DNA from: Rehmannia glutinosa
Taxonomy: Eukaryota > Streptophyta > Magnoliopsida > Lamiales > Orobanchaceae
Direction: 5' to 3'
NCBI GenBank assembly: GCA_016081115.2
Contig: CM071931.1
Span: 27,690,317-27,754,316, forward strand
DNA length: 64,000 nucleotides
Of the stretch, positions 47,733 to 59,189 are shown one piece after another (positions within the stretch are counted from its first letter, which is position 1; each line of letters starts with the position of its first letter). The notes below the pieces were generated by a model. The model made no database searches. It had not been told where the DNA came from and worked only from the letters and a program-made list of their open reading frames with translations. The position numbers and the translations under genes are program-made.

Positions 47733-48195
47733 ATGTGTATATATAAAACAAAGCAAAAGTTGTAATAAGAATCAACTTAGCTTAGTGGCAAATTGTCACT
47801 TCCACACATAACAGGTCGTGGGTTCGAATCCACTTGATGGCAAAAAATAGTATTTCTACGAACTGCTACAAAAGAAGTGTTACATAAGATTTATATCTAA
47901 CACTTTAGAAGTATTTTTTTTAAAGTGTTACAAATATAAATAGTGTTACAAAAAGTGTTACATAAGATTCATATGTAACACTTTAGAAATATTGCTTCAA
48001 AGTGTTACCAATAGATAACTTAACGTAACAATTATAAAAAGTGTCACTAAAAGCTAATAAAAGTGATACCTTAGACTATAGGTAGCACGGGAAAGTGCAG
48101 CACCATAAAAGTGCTACCTATTGTCTATAGTAACATTTTATGGCCATTAGGTAACATTTTTTTGTGTGTTATCTAATATCATTTATGTTGTAGTG
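46703..48195. mobile_element. Non-autonomous CACTA-type element, copy 2, inserted in integrase
   Basis: Ends CACTACAACATAAATGACAT and, reversed, CACTACAACATAAATGATAT give a TIR of about 29 bp with two mismatches. The flanks GCT (46700-46702) and GTT (48196-48198) are a 3-bp duplication with one change, as expected for CACTA. Removing the element restores the integrase reading KKA...ARTMLVEAGLP. Subterminal TGTAACACTTTTT/AAGTGTTACA repeats flank an interior with poly-TA, TG repeats and TTCCGTCG blocks. No transposase. Confidence 0.85.
47771..47845 (+). mobile_element. tRNA-derived SINE-like segment inside the CACTA element
   Basis: A perfect A box TAGCTTAGTGG (47778-47788) and B box GGTTCGAATCC (47821-47831) at tRNA spacing, with GTGGGTTCGAATCCAC forming a T-arm-like hairpin. 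A decayed version is at the same place in the other CACTA copy (about 15615-15680), so it was present in the ancestor. Confidence 0.6.
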
Positions 48196-48633
48196 GTTGC
48201 AAGGACAATGTTAGTTGAAGCTGGGTTGCCTAAGAGATTTTGGGCTGAAGCCATCAATATTGTCCGCTATACTCAAAATAGATGCATGATAAACAGGCAA
48301 TTGACTAAGACTCCCTATGAGATTTGGACAGGGAGGAAGCCAAATGTTTGATATCTCAAGATATTTGGATGTAAGTGCTTCATCCACAACAATGGTAAGG
48401 ACAACTTAAAAGCTTTTGATGCTAAAGCTGATGAAGGTATCTTTTCGGGATACTCAGCTGAGAGTAAAGCTTACAGAGTGCTGAACAAGAGGACTATGGT
48501 CACAGAAGAGTCTATCCATGTGGTTTTTTGATAAACTTAATGTTAATGGAGAAGACATAGGTGGGTTATCTGAGAAGCAGAATCAGCCTACTATGCAGAA
48601 GAGCCCTTATGTTGAAGCAGATATGAGAGCACA
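48196..48633 (+). pseudogene. Old Sirevirus pol, part 2: integrase C-terminal part
   Basis: Continues with RTMLVEAGLPKRFWAEAIN, KTPYEIWTGRKPNV, a stop at about 48349, then IFGCKCFIHNNGKDNL and GIFSGYSAESKAYRVLNKR. These are the conserved post-rve motifs of Copia elements. It ends where the Athila/Tat-type LTR starts. Confidence 0.85.
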
Positions 48634-50741
48634 TGTTTTGCATGTTTTTGTGTGTGTATTGTGTGATGATTTATATATATTTTGGTGTGTTTTATTTGCA
48701 TTTGCATGTTTTAGTGTTATGTTGTGATATTTTATTGATTTTTTAGGTTTTGGTGGAAAAAACAAGTTTTGGAGCAAAAAACGTTAAAAAGTCATTTCGC
48801 GCAACTGCGGCAGTCATCGTATTTTGGACGTAACGTTCGTATCCGAAGCCCAATTGACATGATTCATAAACCATTGGAAAGCTAAGACAAAGTTCTACAA
48901 TATCTATTTTTCTACTAAATGCAAATGAAGACGTTTAGACAGTTTAAAATCATGTACAAGTCAAAATAATATGTCAAAATCTAGGAAATGACACATCTTG
49001 GTATTTTGGCCATAACTCTCTCTAGAAAATTGATATTGAGGTCATTCAAGTGGCTATGGAAAGCTAAGAGATAGAGCTACAATTCATAAGCAGACACCGA
49101 GGGCAAATTCCAAAGTTTCGAGGGTGCGCGGGCACGCACAAATCTGCGCACGACGACGGGCAAAGAACGACCACACTGTACTTGTGCTGATCAAGGTCGC
49201 ATGCAGACACCGTCTTGCGGTGCGCATCTTGACTTGCTGAACACGAAATTTTTGTTTTTTTTTTTTTTTGCTATTTTTGGCTCTTCCACCTTGTATAGGA
49301 CTCTAAGCTTATAAATAAGGCTTGGAGAGCCCTTATTTTCGACACTTTTATTCATAGCACTTCTATACTTTAGCTTTTTGGTATTTTTCTCTTGCTTTCA
49401 ACATTGGGATTGCTTGGGTTCTTCCCCTTGAAGTTATTTTGCTTCTTAATCAAAGAGTAAGATTTCTTCATTTCTTTTGTCTGATTTCAATTGTTGGGTG
49501 ATTATTATTGTTGCATGATTATGTTTATGATTGTTTTCTTTCATTCAAATTGAGATTATGATCCCATCCTCAAGCATGAACTAATTTCCTTGTTCTAGGA
49601 TTATGATTATTTGATTCAAACAAACAAGCATGAGTATTGATTAATTGGTCTGCTTTCCTGAATAAATTGTTTTACTTGTTGATTGATTGTTTGGCTAACT
49701 TTTGTTTGTTTTAAGGGAATAATTGAGATCGATCGAAGATATTATTCCTGGACTAAATTTATTCAGGGGGTTAGATATGAATCAAAAATGTATTATCTAA
49801 CCCTAGGCTTAATGAAAATAGCAAATTATGTTGGGATAGCCCAAATCTGTGAATACGTGAGTTATCAGATTTAGACCTAGTTTTTACATGTTTGTTATAT
49901 TTGTTAACATCATGATCAATTAATTGATATTCTACTTGCAAGTTTGATGAGATGATTCTGAAATCTTAGACTTTCATCCATATATTTTTCTCCAAATTTT
50001 GATCGTGTTTAGTTTTAATTTGTCTTTTTACCACTGTTCTAAAAGACCCCGCCTAGCTCCGATTAGTCCCCGTCTAGGCGCTAGGCCCCCCTTCTCCGCC
50101 TACGTTATTTTTCCAATTAGGTCCCGCCTAACCCCGCTCAACCCCGCCCAAGCTCCGCCTAGGCGCTAGGCCCCAGTCTGCCGCCCGACTAGCGCCTAGC
50201 GATTTTTAGAACACTGCTTTTTACATGTTTTTTCTTTAGTTTATTAAAATCAACAAATCTGGTTAGAGTGTTTAGGATTTACTTTTGTTTACTGTGATAC
50301 ATAATAATTACTTGCCGGCTAAGTCTTTCTTGAGAGACGACTTATGGTCAACTTGCTACCCTACGATTGGTCTCGTTCTCTTGCGAGGATTGATAGATTT
50401 ATTTTAGATGTTTAGCGGTCAAACAAAATTTTGGCGTCGTTGGTGGGGAAGACTTTAGGGGTAATAATTATTGTGTTTATTTTCCGTGTTTCTAGATTAG
50501 GATTTTTTTTGTTTGTTTCTAGTTTAGGTTTATTCGTCAGGTGCGTTTGATCTATTTTTCTAGTATTGTTTATACAAGCACTAGGTATGGCGACTAATCA
50601 AGAGCAACCACTAGACCCATATTAGAAGAGAGCTTGAATTATTTTATTCAAGTTAGTCCGCAAACACAAGAGTGGAATAACAGATGGTTTGAATCCTTGG
50701 AGGCCTCTCTTAAGCGAATTGAGACTCAAGTCGGCCACACT
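48634..50741 (+). mobile_element. Athila/Tat-type Gypsy fragment: LTR, PBS and start of internal region
   Basis: The LTR runs from TGTTTTGCATG (48634) to CAAACA (50425); the ends form TGTTT/AAACA. Just after it comes TTTTGGCGTCGTTGGTGGGG, a decayed form of the TGGCGCCGTTGCCGGGG primer-site region of Athila/Tat elements. An ATG at 50587 (MATNQEQPLDPY) and a gag-like piece (FESLEASLKRIETQVG) follow. The rest is deleted and the sequence drops back into the Copia element at about 50742. A hAT MITE sits in the LTR. Confidence 0.7.
50032..50216. mobile_element. GC-rich hAT-type MITE with perfect 8-bp TSD
   Basis: 185 bp. The ends CACTGTTCTAAAA and, reversed, CAGTGTTCTAAAA match 12 of 13. CTTTTTAC flanks exactly at 50024-50031 and 50217-50224; 8-bp duplications are typical of hAT. 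The interior is far richer in G+C than its surroundings and repeats TAGGCGCTAGGCCCC twice. No coding content. Confidence 0.85.
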
Positions 50742-52432
50742 CAATCCCAAAGAAGATAAGATAGCTGAATCTCAAGGATGGCTGAGAGACCATCCACCTA
50801 AGCTGATTATTGCAGATGTTAGAGATGGCATAAGAACCAGATCCAAAGCTCAACATGAAGCTATGTTCACTTGTTTCATTTCCCGGATAGAGCATAAAGA
50901 TGTGTCTCAAGCACTGGATGACACACTTTGGATTCAGGCACTAGATGGCACACTTTGGATTCAGCTATGCAAGAAGAGTTGAATCAGTTTGAAAGAAAAC
51001 AAAGTTTGGGAATTAGTTCAAAGGCCTACCCACCAGAATGTAATTGGTACTAAGTGGGTATTCAGGAACAAGATGAATGAGGAAGGATCTGTTGTAAGAA
51101 ACAACGCAAGACTGGTAGCCAAAGGGTATTGCCAAAAGGAAGGTATAGATTTTGATGAAACCTTTGCTCCTGTTGCTCGATTGGAAGCAATAAGGATGTT
51201 TTTTGCTTATGTTGCACACAAGAACTTCACTGTATATCAAATGGATGTGAAGAGTGCATTTCTAATGGACTTTTAGAGGAAGAAGTCCATGTTGAACAAC
51301 CTCCATGTTTTGAGCAGAAAACTATTGGAGATAAGGTCTACAAGCTCAAGAAAGCATTGTATGGTTTGAAACAAGCACCAAGAGCCTGGTATGACACATT
51401 GTCTCAGTTTCTAACAGGCAATGGATTCACCAAAGGCAAAGTTGACAGAAGACTCTTCAGAATTCAAGATGGAGAGAGTATCCTGCTTGTTCAAATATAT
51501 GTGGATGATATCATCTTTGGATCCACAAATAAAGAGTTGTGTGACAAGTTTTCAAACCTCATGCAAGGAAAGTTCGAAATGAGCATGATGGGAGAGCTAA
51601 CTTTCTTCCTAGGTCTTCAAGTCAAGCAATTGAAGGATGGAACCTTCATAAGTCAAACCAAGTATACCAGAGATTTAATGAAGAAATTTGGTATGGAAGA
51701 GAAGTCATCAGTGAAGATTCCAATGAACACATGGATATGGATGCAGATGACAAAGTGTTGATCAAACAAGATATAGAGCCCTCATTGGATCATTGCTCTA
51801 TTTAACAGCAAGTAGGACAGACATCACATTTGCTGTAGGTGAATGTGTTAGATTTCAATCTGCACCAAAAGAGAGTAACATGACTATAGCTAAGAGAATC
51901 CTATGGTATTTGAAGGGATGCCAAGAAGTTGGCTTATGGTATCTAAAGGATGGAGGATTCAAGCTGGTAGGATACTCAGACTCTGACTATGCTGGATGTA
52001 GAGTGGACATGAAGAGTACTTCAGGCACTTGTCAAATGCTTGGAAATAGATTAGTTTCTTGGTTCAGCAAGAAACAAAAACTCAATAGCTACATCCACAA
52101 ATGAAGCAGAGTAAAAATTGTGGGCAACTATTGTGCCCAAGTTCCATGGATGAGACAACAAATGAGAGACTATGATATAGAAGAAAGAGAAATTCCGATT
52201 ATGTGTGATAAACACAAGTGCTATTGCAATCACTCGAAATCCAGTGTTGCACTCAAGAACAAAGCACATTGATGTCAGATATCACTTATAAGAGATCATG
52301 TTGAAAAGAAAGACATCACGTTGGAATACATCTCAGCAGATAAGCAGTTAGCTGACATATTCACTAAACCCCTATGTAAATCAAGATTTGAAGAGCTTAA
52401 GTATGAGCTAGGTTTGATTGAGCTAAGTTAGG
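50742..52432 (+). pseudogene. Old Sirevirus pol, part 3: reverse transcriptase and RNase H
   Basis: Resumes with WLRDHPPKLIIADVRDGIRT, then NKVWELVQRPTHQNVIGTKW, DETFAPVARLEAIR, QMDVKSAF, a 1-nt loss near 51268, ALYGLKQAPRAWYD, and YVDD at 51498-51509. RNase H follows (GYSDSDYAG, KSTSGTCQMLGN) with frameshifts near 51750 and 52080. A 27-bp unit (ALDDTLWIQ) is doubled in tandem at 50911-50964. The end of the domain is readable to about 52430. Confidence 0.9.
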
Positions 52433-52626
52433 AGACTCAGAAAACTCAATCAGTAGAGTCCAAGAAAAGAGAAATAAAAATTAGCAAGTTTCACATTCCA
52501 ACCAAGTGAAACAACCAGGATGAGGAATCAGCTGTATCAAGTTAGGCGACAGCTGAGTAATCTTATGTGAAGAGAGAAGCAGAGTTGAGTCACTTTTGGA
52601 TGATAGCTGAGTTATTTATGAGCTAA

Positions 52627-55600
52627 GTGACGAAACACAAGTTGATGGACATCGTGTCCAAATGTGTCGATATGAAGTTCGGCAGCTTTAATCAGTTGTC
52701 TCGAACTAAGCTTGTGGTGATGGCTGCGATATTGGAGGAAAAGAAGATCAACTGGGCTGAGTTTGTCTTCAACCGCATATGCCAGGATGTGATTAATAAG
52801 ACTATTAAGGAAGATGGTCTGTTTGGAGGCTCATTGGGATATGGCCTAGTGATTGGCCATTTTATGGAGGCTAAGGGGATTGCCTTAAGACATGGAAAGC
52901 CGTTTCATATCAACAAGAAAATGTTCAAGGACAACCTTTCTGGATCTCAGAGGCAAGCGCATGAACGTAGAGCTAACACCAACGAGGGTGAATCAGCTAA
53001 TCCCATTCCGGAAGACACAACTGCAACTGCCCCAGCTCATTCTCCTAAGCCGACTCAGAAGAAGAGAGTTGTTGCAGCTAAACAAGCACCTGAGTCTGCA
53101 GCCAAGAAAGCTTCTGCCCCTGTAGCCGATCCCAAGAAAGCACCTGCTCCAGTAGCCAAGTCCACTAAGGCTCCTGCCCCTACAGCCGAGACTGAGAAGG
53201 AACCATTAGTACCTTCTCCAATCGTGAAGAACCGACGCACTACAGTGCCTCGAAAGGCAGTTGCGTCAAAGAAGAAGACAACTAGAGAAAAGGCTTTCAC
53301 CTTTGATGAGCCTGAAAACGTGGAGCCAAAAGTTCCTTTGCTTCCAACTAAAAGAAAAAGGTTGTCCAAGAAGCCGAAGCTGGAGAAGCCAGCTGAGTCC
53401 GGCACTCATCCTGCAAAAGAAACTGCTAAAACTCAAGAAGAGCATTCAAATAGAACTGCTAGTGGTGATGTGGTCACTATGGAGATGGAGAAAACTATTG
53501 ATGTCGATCAACAGACTGTTGAAGACCCAACTGTTCGCGAGACAGCTGTGGAGAAACTTGGAGCCGAGACAGATGAGCACACTGAAGAAACAGTTGTTCA
53601 GTCCCCTTAGACAGATGCTAAAGAATCTGAGGAGGAACATGCTCCACTCGCCCCCATTCAGGAAGAAGGAGATAATGATGTGGTGATGATGTCTCTAGTC
53701 TATCCTGATATTCAGGAGGATTAAGGGTATGGATGAGCTAGAAGCTGAGTTACTCAAGGTATCAATTTTAAAGCCCACAATTTATTGAAGAAGAAGAGGA
53801 GCTCATGAGTTTCTTGGGTGACATAGCCATTAGTTCTGCCCTTGATCCCGACTTCTGCATGACCATCCTTTATCAAAGGAAGGATGAAGAAAAAACAAAG
53901 GGCTTTGGAGAAGGCTAAGGCCATTGAAGGGTGGAAGAAGCTCCACACTTGTCCCTTCTCCGATATACCTAGATATGCCATGGAATCAACTGACAACAGC
54001 AATAGTGACATTGAGGAGATAGACCCTGCTATTGCAGTTGAGAAAGTAGAATTCGAACAAGCTATCAGAGAGTCAAAAGAGATGCACGAGCAGTAGATAC
54101 AAGAGGGCCCAAGAGAGTCTTCTCAAATCTCCTTAGTCCCTGATGTTATGGATGTGGTGCGGGGCATTGCCGTTAACATTGCTACTACCACATCCCCAGT
54201 GCACTCAGAAGATAGCACCAGGAAAATTGGCGATGAAGCTAAGGATGGTGAAGAAGCGGGCACCTTAGCCAAGACAACTCCTGCAGAAGGTGTTAAGACA
54301 CCTGCCCCCACAGCTGATCACTCAAAAGGAATCTTAGCCGAGTCTCAGGTGCTGAGTAATCCCAACACTCATGGCTCAGCTGGTGCGCCAGCTGAGGGGA
54401 AAACTCTCACCACCACAGCTAGGTCGGAGGATGTTGTGGGAGACCAACCAATGAAGTTTGGAGGCAAAGAAGAGAGTCTAAATGTGCAACAGAGTGAAGT
54501 TAATGACGCTCAGACGGTTACGACTATCTCAGCTGAGACTTCACCTACACTGCAGGCCGATGATGCTGCTGATGCAGCTAAGGCAAAAGATGGATGCGAG
54601 GCCATGGGAGTTGAGACTCCTTGACCTAAAAGTGAAATCCTAGGAGTTGAGACTCTGAAGGATGCCATTGAAGACCCCAAGGAAGCTTCGTCTACTGAAG
54701 GGATAAATGTCCAAGACCCTGTGTGGTTGAAACTGCACAAAGGGATGTACAAAGCCCACCAGCGGTTGAGACTGTTGAGGGTGTAGAAGGCCTAGAGGAG
54801 GCTGGGACTTCCCTGGGTAAGAAGAATGTTGAAAATGAGCCTGTACCTCATATGGAGACTGTTGATGAAGAAGAAGAGATCAACGCCCTTCATGATTCGA
54901 GGAAAATATTGATACCGAATTCCTGGAATCAAAAGATGAAGCTGAGTCCACTCCTGTTGATACATCTAAAAAGGATACAGCTGACGAGGATGCTCAGGCC
55001 ACACGGAGCCAAGCTAGTGACAAAGCTTCTCCAATGAAATTTGTATTGGTTGATGGGACATCCCCAATGTCACCATCAAACTCTAATGAAGCTGATAAGT
55101 CAGCCGAGGAACAGACAACTCAAAAGGAAGCAACAACTAATACCGAGGAAGCTGTTAAGACAACTAAGGATCAACACCAAGAAAGAATACAATCGCTCAA
55201 GATGCCGACAACGCTGAAATAGCTGAGGCATATAGAGCTGAAGAAATATTAAAAGAGAAAGGAAAGGCTCCAAAAGCTCAAGATGTGGAGACACCTATCT
55301 TCCCTGAGGATCTTTTTGTGAAATATTTTCCATTTAAAGCCCATATTCCTTTCGAAGCCAAATCAGCTACGGAACGAGCCCGTTACAACGTCCAAGTACC
55401 CCCCACAAGAACTCCGTGCTCCAGGTGAAACTGCAATCATGCCCATTGGTTTTGACTTTGATGCAGTAGGGCCAACATATTATTCTTCTAAGACAACTGA
55501 CTTTAGGAAAGCCTTTAAAACCATTTGTGCTGAGATAGAGAAAATGGAACATGGCTTTGCATTCTTGGATCAGAGGCTTGACAACAGAGATGCCACAATC

Positions 55601-56107
55601 ACCGAAGACATCAGAGGAACAGTTTTGCGGATCAGGGAATGGGTCGAACAAGTGAAGGCTTTGAGGAGAGAAAATGTCAGTTATTTCAAGTCCATATTTG
55701 CTAAGATGGCGATCTGGAGCTCTGACAACTTCAAGTTCCAGCAGAGGCAACGCGACCACATTTTCAGGATGGATGAGTCACATAAGTCGGACATGGAGTT
55801 GCTCAAGATGCAGTATAAGAATGAGATTGCCAGATTGGAGACCAATATGGAATAGCAGACTAAGGTTCTCCAAACAGAAATAAAGCTGATGGTAGCTGAA
55901 TGTAAAGCTATGAGATCCGAATTCAGAGCAGCCCACTCCAAGTCACACAACAAACATGACTCCACAAACAGCAGACTCGACTTTATTTGGAGTGGTATGT
56001 TCCCTGGCCTAACTCTACCCTTTGGTTATGATGCCAAAAAGAGGGAAGAGAAAGCCATGAGGGAGCTGAAGGAAGGGCAAGGGAGTGATAATGAGGGAAA
56101 TAATTAA
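52627..56107 (+). pseudogene. Extra ORF of the old Sirevirus downstream of pol
   Basis: Open stretches 52627-53610, 53884-54096, 54148-54624 and 55439-56107, in changing frames, make one long unusual protein. The N-terminal ~100 residues (INWAEFVFNRICQDV, GGSLGYGLVIGHFMEAKGI) resemble a domain found in many plant transposon proteins. Next is a Lys/Ala/Pro-rich part with repeated KAPAPVA-like units, a long acidic Thr/Glu-rich part, then a predicted coiled coil (EKMEHGFAFLDQRLDNRD ... VKALRREN). Sireviruses often carry such a third ORF of unknown role. Stops at 53608 and 54094 look like CAG-to-TAG changes. Confidence 0.7.
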
Positions 56108-56123
56108 GTAGGAAGGAAGCTCT

Positions 56124-56888
56124 GTGAAGAAACCCCCATTGAAAATCATGTTTGCTAAAACCCCACAACAAGGAGATGTCATAGCCTCAATTCTCAGCGG
56201 ACTACCTAAAGAGCTGACAGTGGAAGAGAAAGTTGAAATGGCGGTCAAGGAATCGAGAAAAGCCATAAAAGTTGAGTTTGAGAAGGTAGCTGAGAAACAC
56301 TCTGAGCGCATAAAGGATATCAAAGAAAGGTTTGATGGCCCCCAGTTGGACTATTGAAGGATTCCCCAGCAATTAAACCCCCAAGAGATCACGAAACCTG
56401 ATGCTGGATCTTAGCCCAGATCTCTAAAGGAGTTTCAAACTCTAGAAGCTGAAGGTTATTTCAAGAATTTGACTCTGCCGCAGGCGTGGGACTTGTACTG
56501 GGAGAAGGGTCTTGATTTGTGTAAATCAGCTAAGATGCAGCAGAGTTCCAGCAGTCACTCAGCTGGAAAGGCACCAGCACAGTACACTCCCAGAGGAGGA
56601 GCTGAGTTAGTTAGAGGAAGGGAAAGGTCTGGTAATGGTGTAAGAAGCAGAGGTACTTCATCACAGCCAAGACCAAATGATACAAGGTTTATTGATCCAC
56701 AAAAGAAAGGGATCAATTACTGGGCTGGGTATGACCATCTTGCCAATCTTGAAGTAAAGCGCAAAAATGAGGAAGTCGTGAGAAGGCAACATGCCGAGAA
56801 TGAAAGAGCTATGCGTGAATGGAAAGAAAGGAAGCGTAGGGATGACCCTGCTGCTAAGCGCGCATATCAAAAGGAAGAAGAAAGATGA
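56124..56888 (+). pseudogene. Second small ORF of the old Sirevirus (charged, coiled-coil)
   Basis: 56124-56357 reads as a Lys/Glu-rich helix (ELTVEEKVEMAVKESRKAIK), then a stop, and 56469-56888 continues with an Arg/Gly-rich part (ARG-like RGRERSGNGVRSRGTSS) and a strongly charged helical tail (RRQHAENERAMREWKERKRR). No known domain. It could be the C-terminal end of the extra ORF or a separate protein. Confidence 0.5.
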
Positions 56889-57249
56889 AGAAGAGAAGAA
56901 TAGCAGAGGAAGATAAAAAGAGAGCAGAAGATGAAGATAGAAGAAGGAAGCAGCCGAGGTGTTGAAGACGGCTGTAACCCCTTCAATGTACTTTACTTAA
57001 TTGTAAATACAAGTTTTGTAAGTTTTCTTGTAATTTATCCTTCTAGTTTTTGCTCTGATACATGATGTAATTCTGTAAAAAGAACCTCTGATACAGTGTA
57101 TAGAGTAAACCATGTAAACAGTTTTGTAAAGGATAAAAATGATATGATCATAAAATTGACATATTCAGCTCATACATTCTTTTGTTCTTTGACCGGTTAC
57201 TTTGTTGTAATTTTTATTTAAGTTTTGGCATCATCAAAAAGGGGAAAAT
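56889..57249 (+). other. 3' non-coding region and PPT of the old Sirevirus
   Basis: AT-rich stretch without a frame, ending in AAAAAGGGGAAAA directly before the 3' LTR, a polypurine tract. Confidence 0.6.
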
Positions 57250-58698
57250 TGTTAGGAAATTTATTATTAGATTTTGATGATACCATGTAAAACTTAGAAT
57301 AGGAAGTTGGCACCCCATTTTTCTTGTATTTCTATTTGTAATAGATAGGACTACATGAGTTGAGCGAAGTCAGCTATGTTGAAGTATACAAGAGTCGACT
57401 GAAAACTGAAGAGAAGACTCAGTTGTGTGTCAGCTGTGTGAAGCCAAGTGAAGAATCGCTAGTGAGATAAGTCATCACACAAACCGGTGACTAACAGCTA
57501 AGTCATTCCATAATGATTGGAATCGATGTCAATGGGGCTTGCAACAGACAAGACTTGAAGAAAGTTGATAGAGATTCGTTGTCCACACCAGTCAAGCCTT
57601 TGCTGAAAATAGGCCTGTGTCTGGCTGACATCAATAAAGTTGTTTTGCTGAAAGAATGCAAAAAGCAAGGAACCAATAGGATGTACCTGAAAAACCTGCA
57701 GAGACCAAGGGAAGGCTGCAGAGCATTAAAGATATGATATGATCCCCATTAATGCTGCAAGGACAAGACATGCCAACAACCTATAAGTGGGATTTGAATT
57801 ATATGTCTATCTCTTCAATGGACATATTTTTGAATCCTCACTATAAAAGTCTGATGAAGCAAATGAGAAAAGGTTACCGTTCTTACAAGCAATCAACCAA
57901 GCAAACCTGCAAATATTCTCTCAAGCCTAAAATCGAAGGAACTCGATCCAACACATTCAGTGAAGGAAAGAATACTTCGTCAAGTTGAAGAGAAAACAAG
58001 TTTAAAGAACTTAAGGGTTCTACTCTCCAAGGTTGAAGGAGCTATAGTAAGGTTCAAGGTTGAACCGAGGAAGATTTGAGCTCGTTGGAAGGTCATGTGA
58101 TCAATTCCAGGGTTCAAAGAGAGCTAAAGTAGCAAGACAACTGTCTTGTGAAGAAGCTAAGTTCCGGAGGAGAAGATTTTGTGATCAAGGGCTCGGGTTG
58201 AGAACTCCTCCGTAACCAGATCTTTACTTAGTGGATTCCTCGAGGAGTTGGAGAAGAGTGGATTAGAGGAATTACCCCATTCTCGAACCACTATAAAATT
58301 TGCTTGTGTCATTTTATTTACAGCATTTTATTTTTCTGCTTACTTTTATATCTGCTGTTTAATTTTATATTGCTAACCCAACTTATAATAACATTGCTAA
58401 AAGTTAAGTGTTAAAAACAAGTTTAAAACATCAACGGTGATAAGTCTTCCGCTGAACAAAACCAAATCATCTGTTAATCTAAGTGTTAGCTGATCACAAC
58501 TAAGTTATACTATCAACAGCTCAGTCGAGTCTGTTGAGTGGGTAACTTTGCTGAAGTAAGCCAACCTAGTTGTCCCTCAAGGACTTGGCTGATTTGAGTA
58601 AACTCTGAAATTATTTAAAAGGACTAAATTCGAAAAAGTTGGTAATGTTTATTCAATCCCTCATTCTAAACCTTACATCACACCCCTTGGGACCTACA
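57250..58698 (+). repeat. 3' LTR of the old Sirevirus
   Basis: 1449 bp from TGTTAGGAAATT to GGGACCTACA. The part from 57517 aligns with the 5' LTR and differs by many substitutions and small indels. The sequence after it, TTCATATTTTTATCTT, also occurs at 34540-34555. Confidence 0.9.
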
Positions 58699-59189
58699 TT
58701 CATATTTTTATCTTGTTTTGAATTTTATGTAAACTGGTTCAATCATTATATATTCTTCAAAAAGTATTTTCATCCATGTTATCCAAGTGCTTGTTGATTT
58801 GATTGAATCAACTTTGAAGCATTTCAGGGGACAACTAACACTTTTTAGGGAAGTCATAATATATTTTAGGGGACTATTAATTATTGGAAAAACTGGTAGG
58901 TGAATATTGAAATGGCCGAAAAAAATAAAGTAATAGCATGAAAGTTGAGGCGAGAGTTGAAATCTTTTTTTTAAGACGAAATTGCCTTGCACATGGTGTT
59001 TACGGAATCTGACAATCACCTCCCAAGATACAACGACTACTTTCTTATAATAGTAATACTGCAAATCAAAAGAACTTCGAACTTTAGTGTTTTATGAACT
59101 CTCTGGATTGACTTATAAAGAATGTTTATGAAAATTGAAATTTTCAGATGCCAAAATGAGTTCTTAGGGGACTCTTATTTATAAAACTT
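58699..59189. other. Intergenic flank, no gene
   Basis: AT-rich flank after the old Sirevirus. It contains repeated GGGGACTATTAAT-like phrases (58828-58890) that recur at 60020-60290. No supported frame. Confidence 0.4.

Larger units (their letters stand above)
34588..58698 (+). mobile_element. Old Sirevirus-type Ty1/Copia element carrying nested insertions
   Basis: LTRs at 34588-35792 (5' truncated) and 57250-58698, PBS TGGTATCAGAGC, gag, integrase, RT/RNase H, and a long extra coding region between RNase H and the 3' LTR. A PPT-like AAAAAGGGGAAAA precedes the 3' LTR. An extra ORF after pol together with Met-tRNA priming fits Sireviruses (Maximus/SIRE). The LTRs differ at roughly one base in ten by eye, so it is old. 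Interrupted by a younger Sirevirus, a CACTA element and an Athila/Tat fragment. Confidence 0.85.

Noticed and set aside
47778..47831. Functional tRNA gene inside the CACTA element
   Set aside because: A and B boxes are good but acceptor and anticodon stems do not form; a SINE/tRNA relic explains it better.
53055..53405. Minus-strand 116-codon frame opposite the extra ORF
   Set aside because: It is the antisense shadow of the KAPAP-rich coding stretch and shows only low-complexity sequence.
52627..53610. Independent host gene rather than retroelement ORF
   Set aside because: It lies between Copia RNase H and the matching 3' LTR and carries the same kind of decay as gag and pol.
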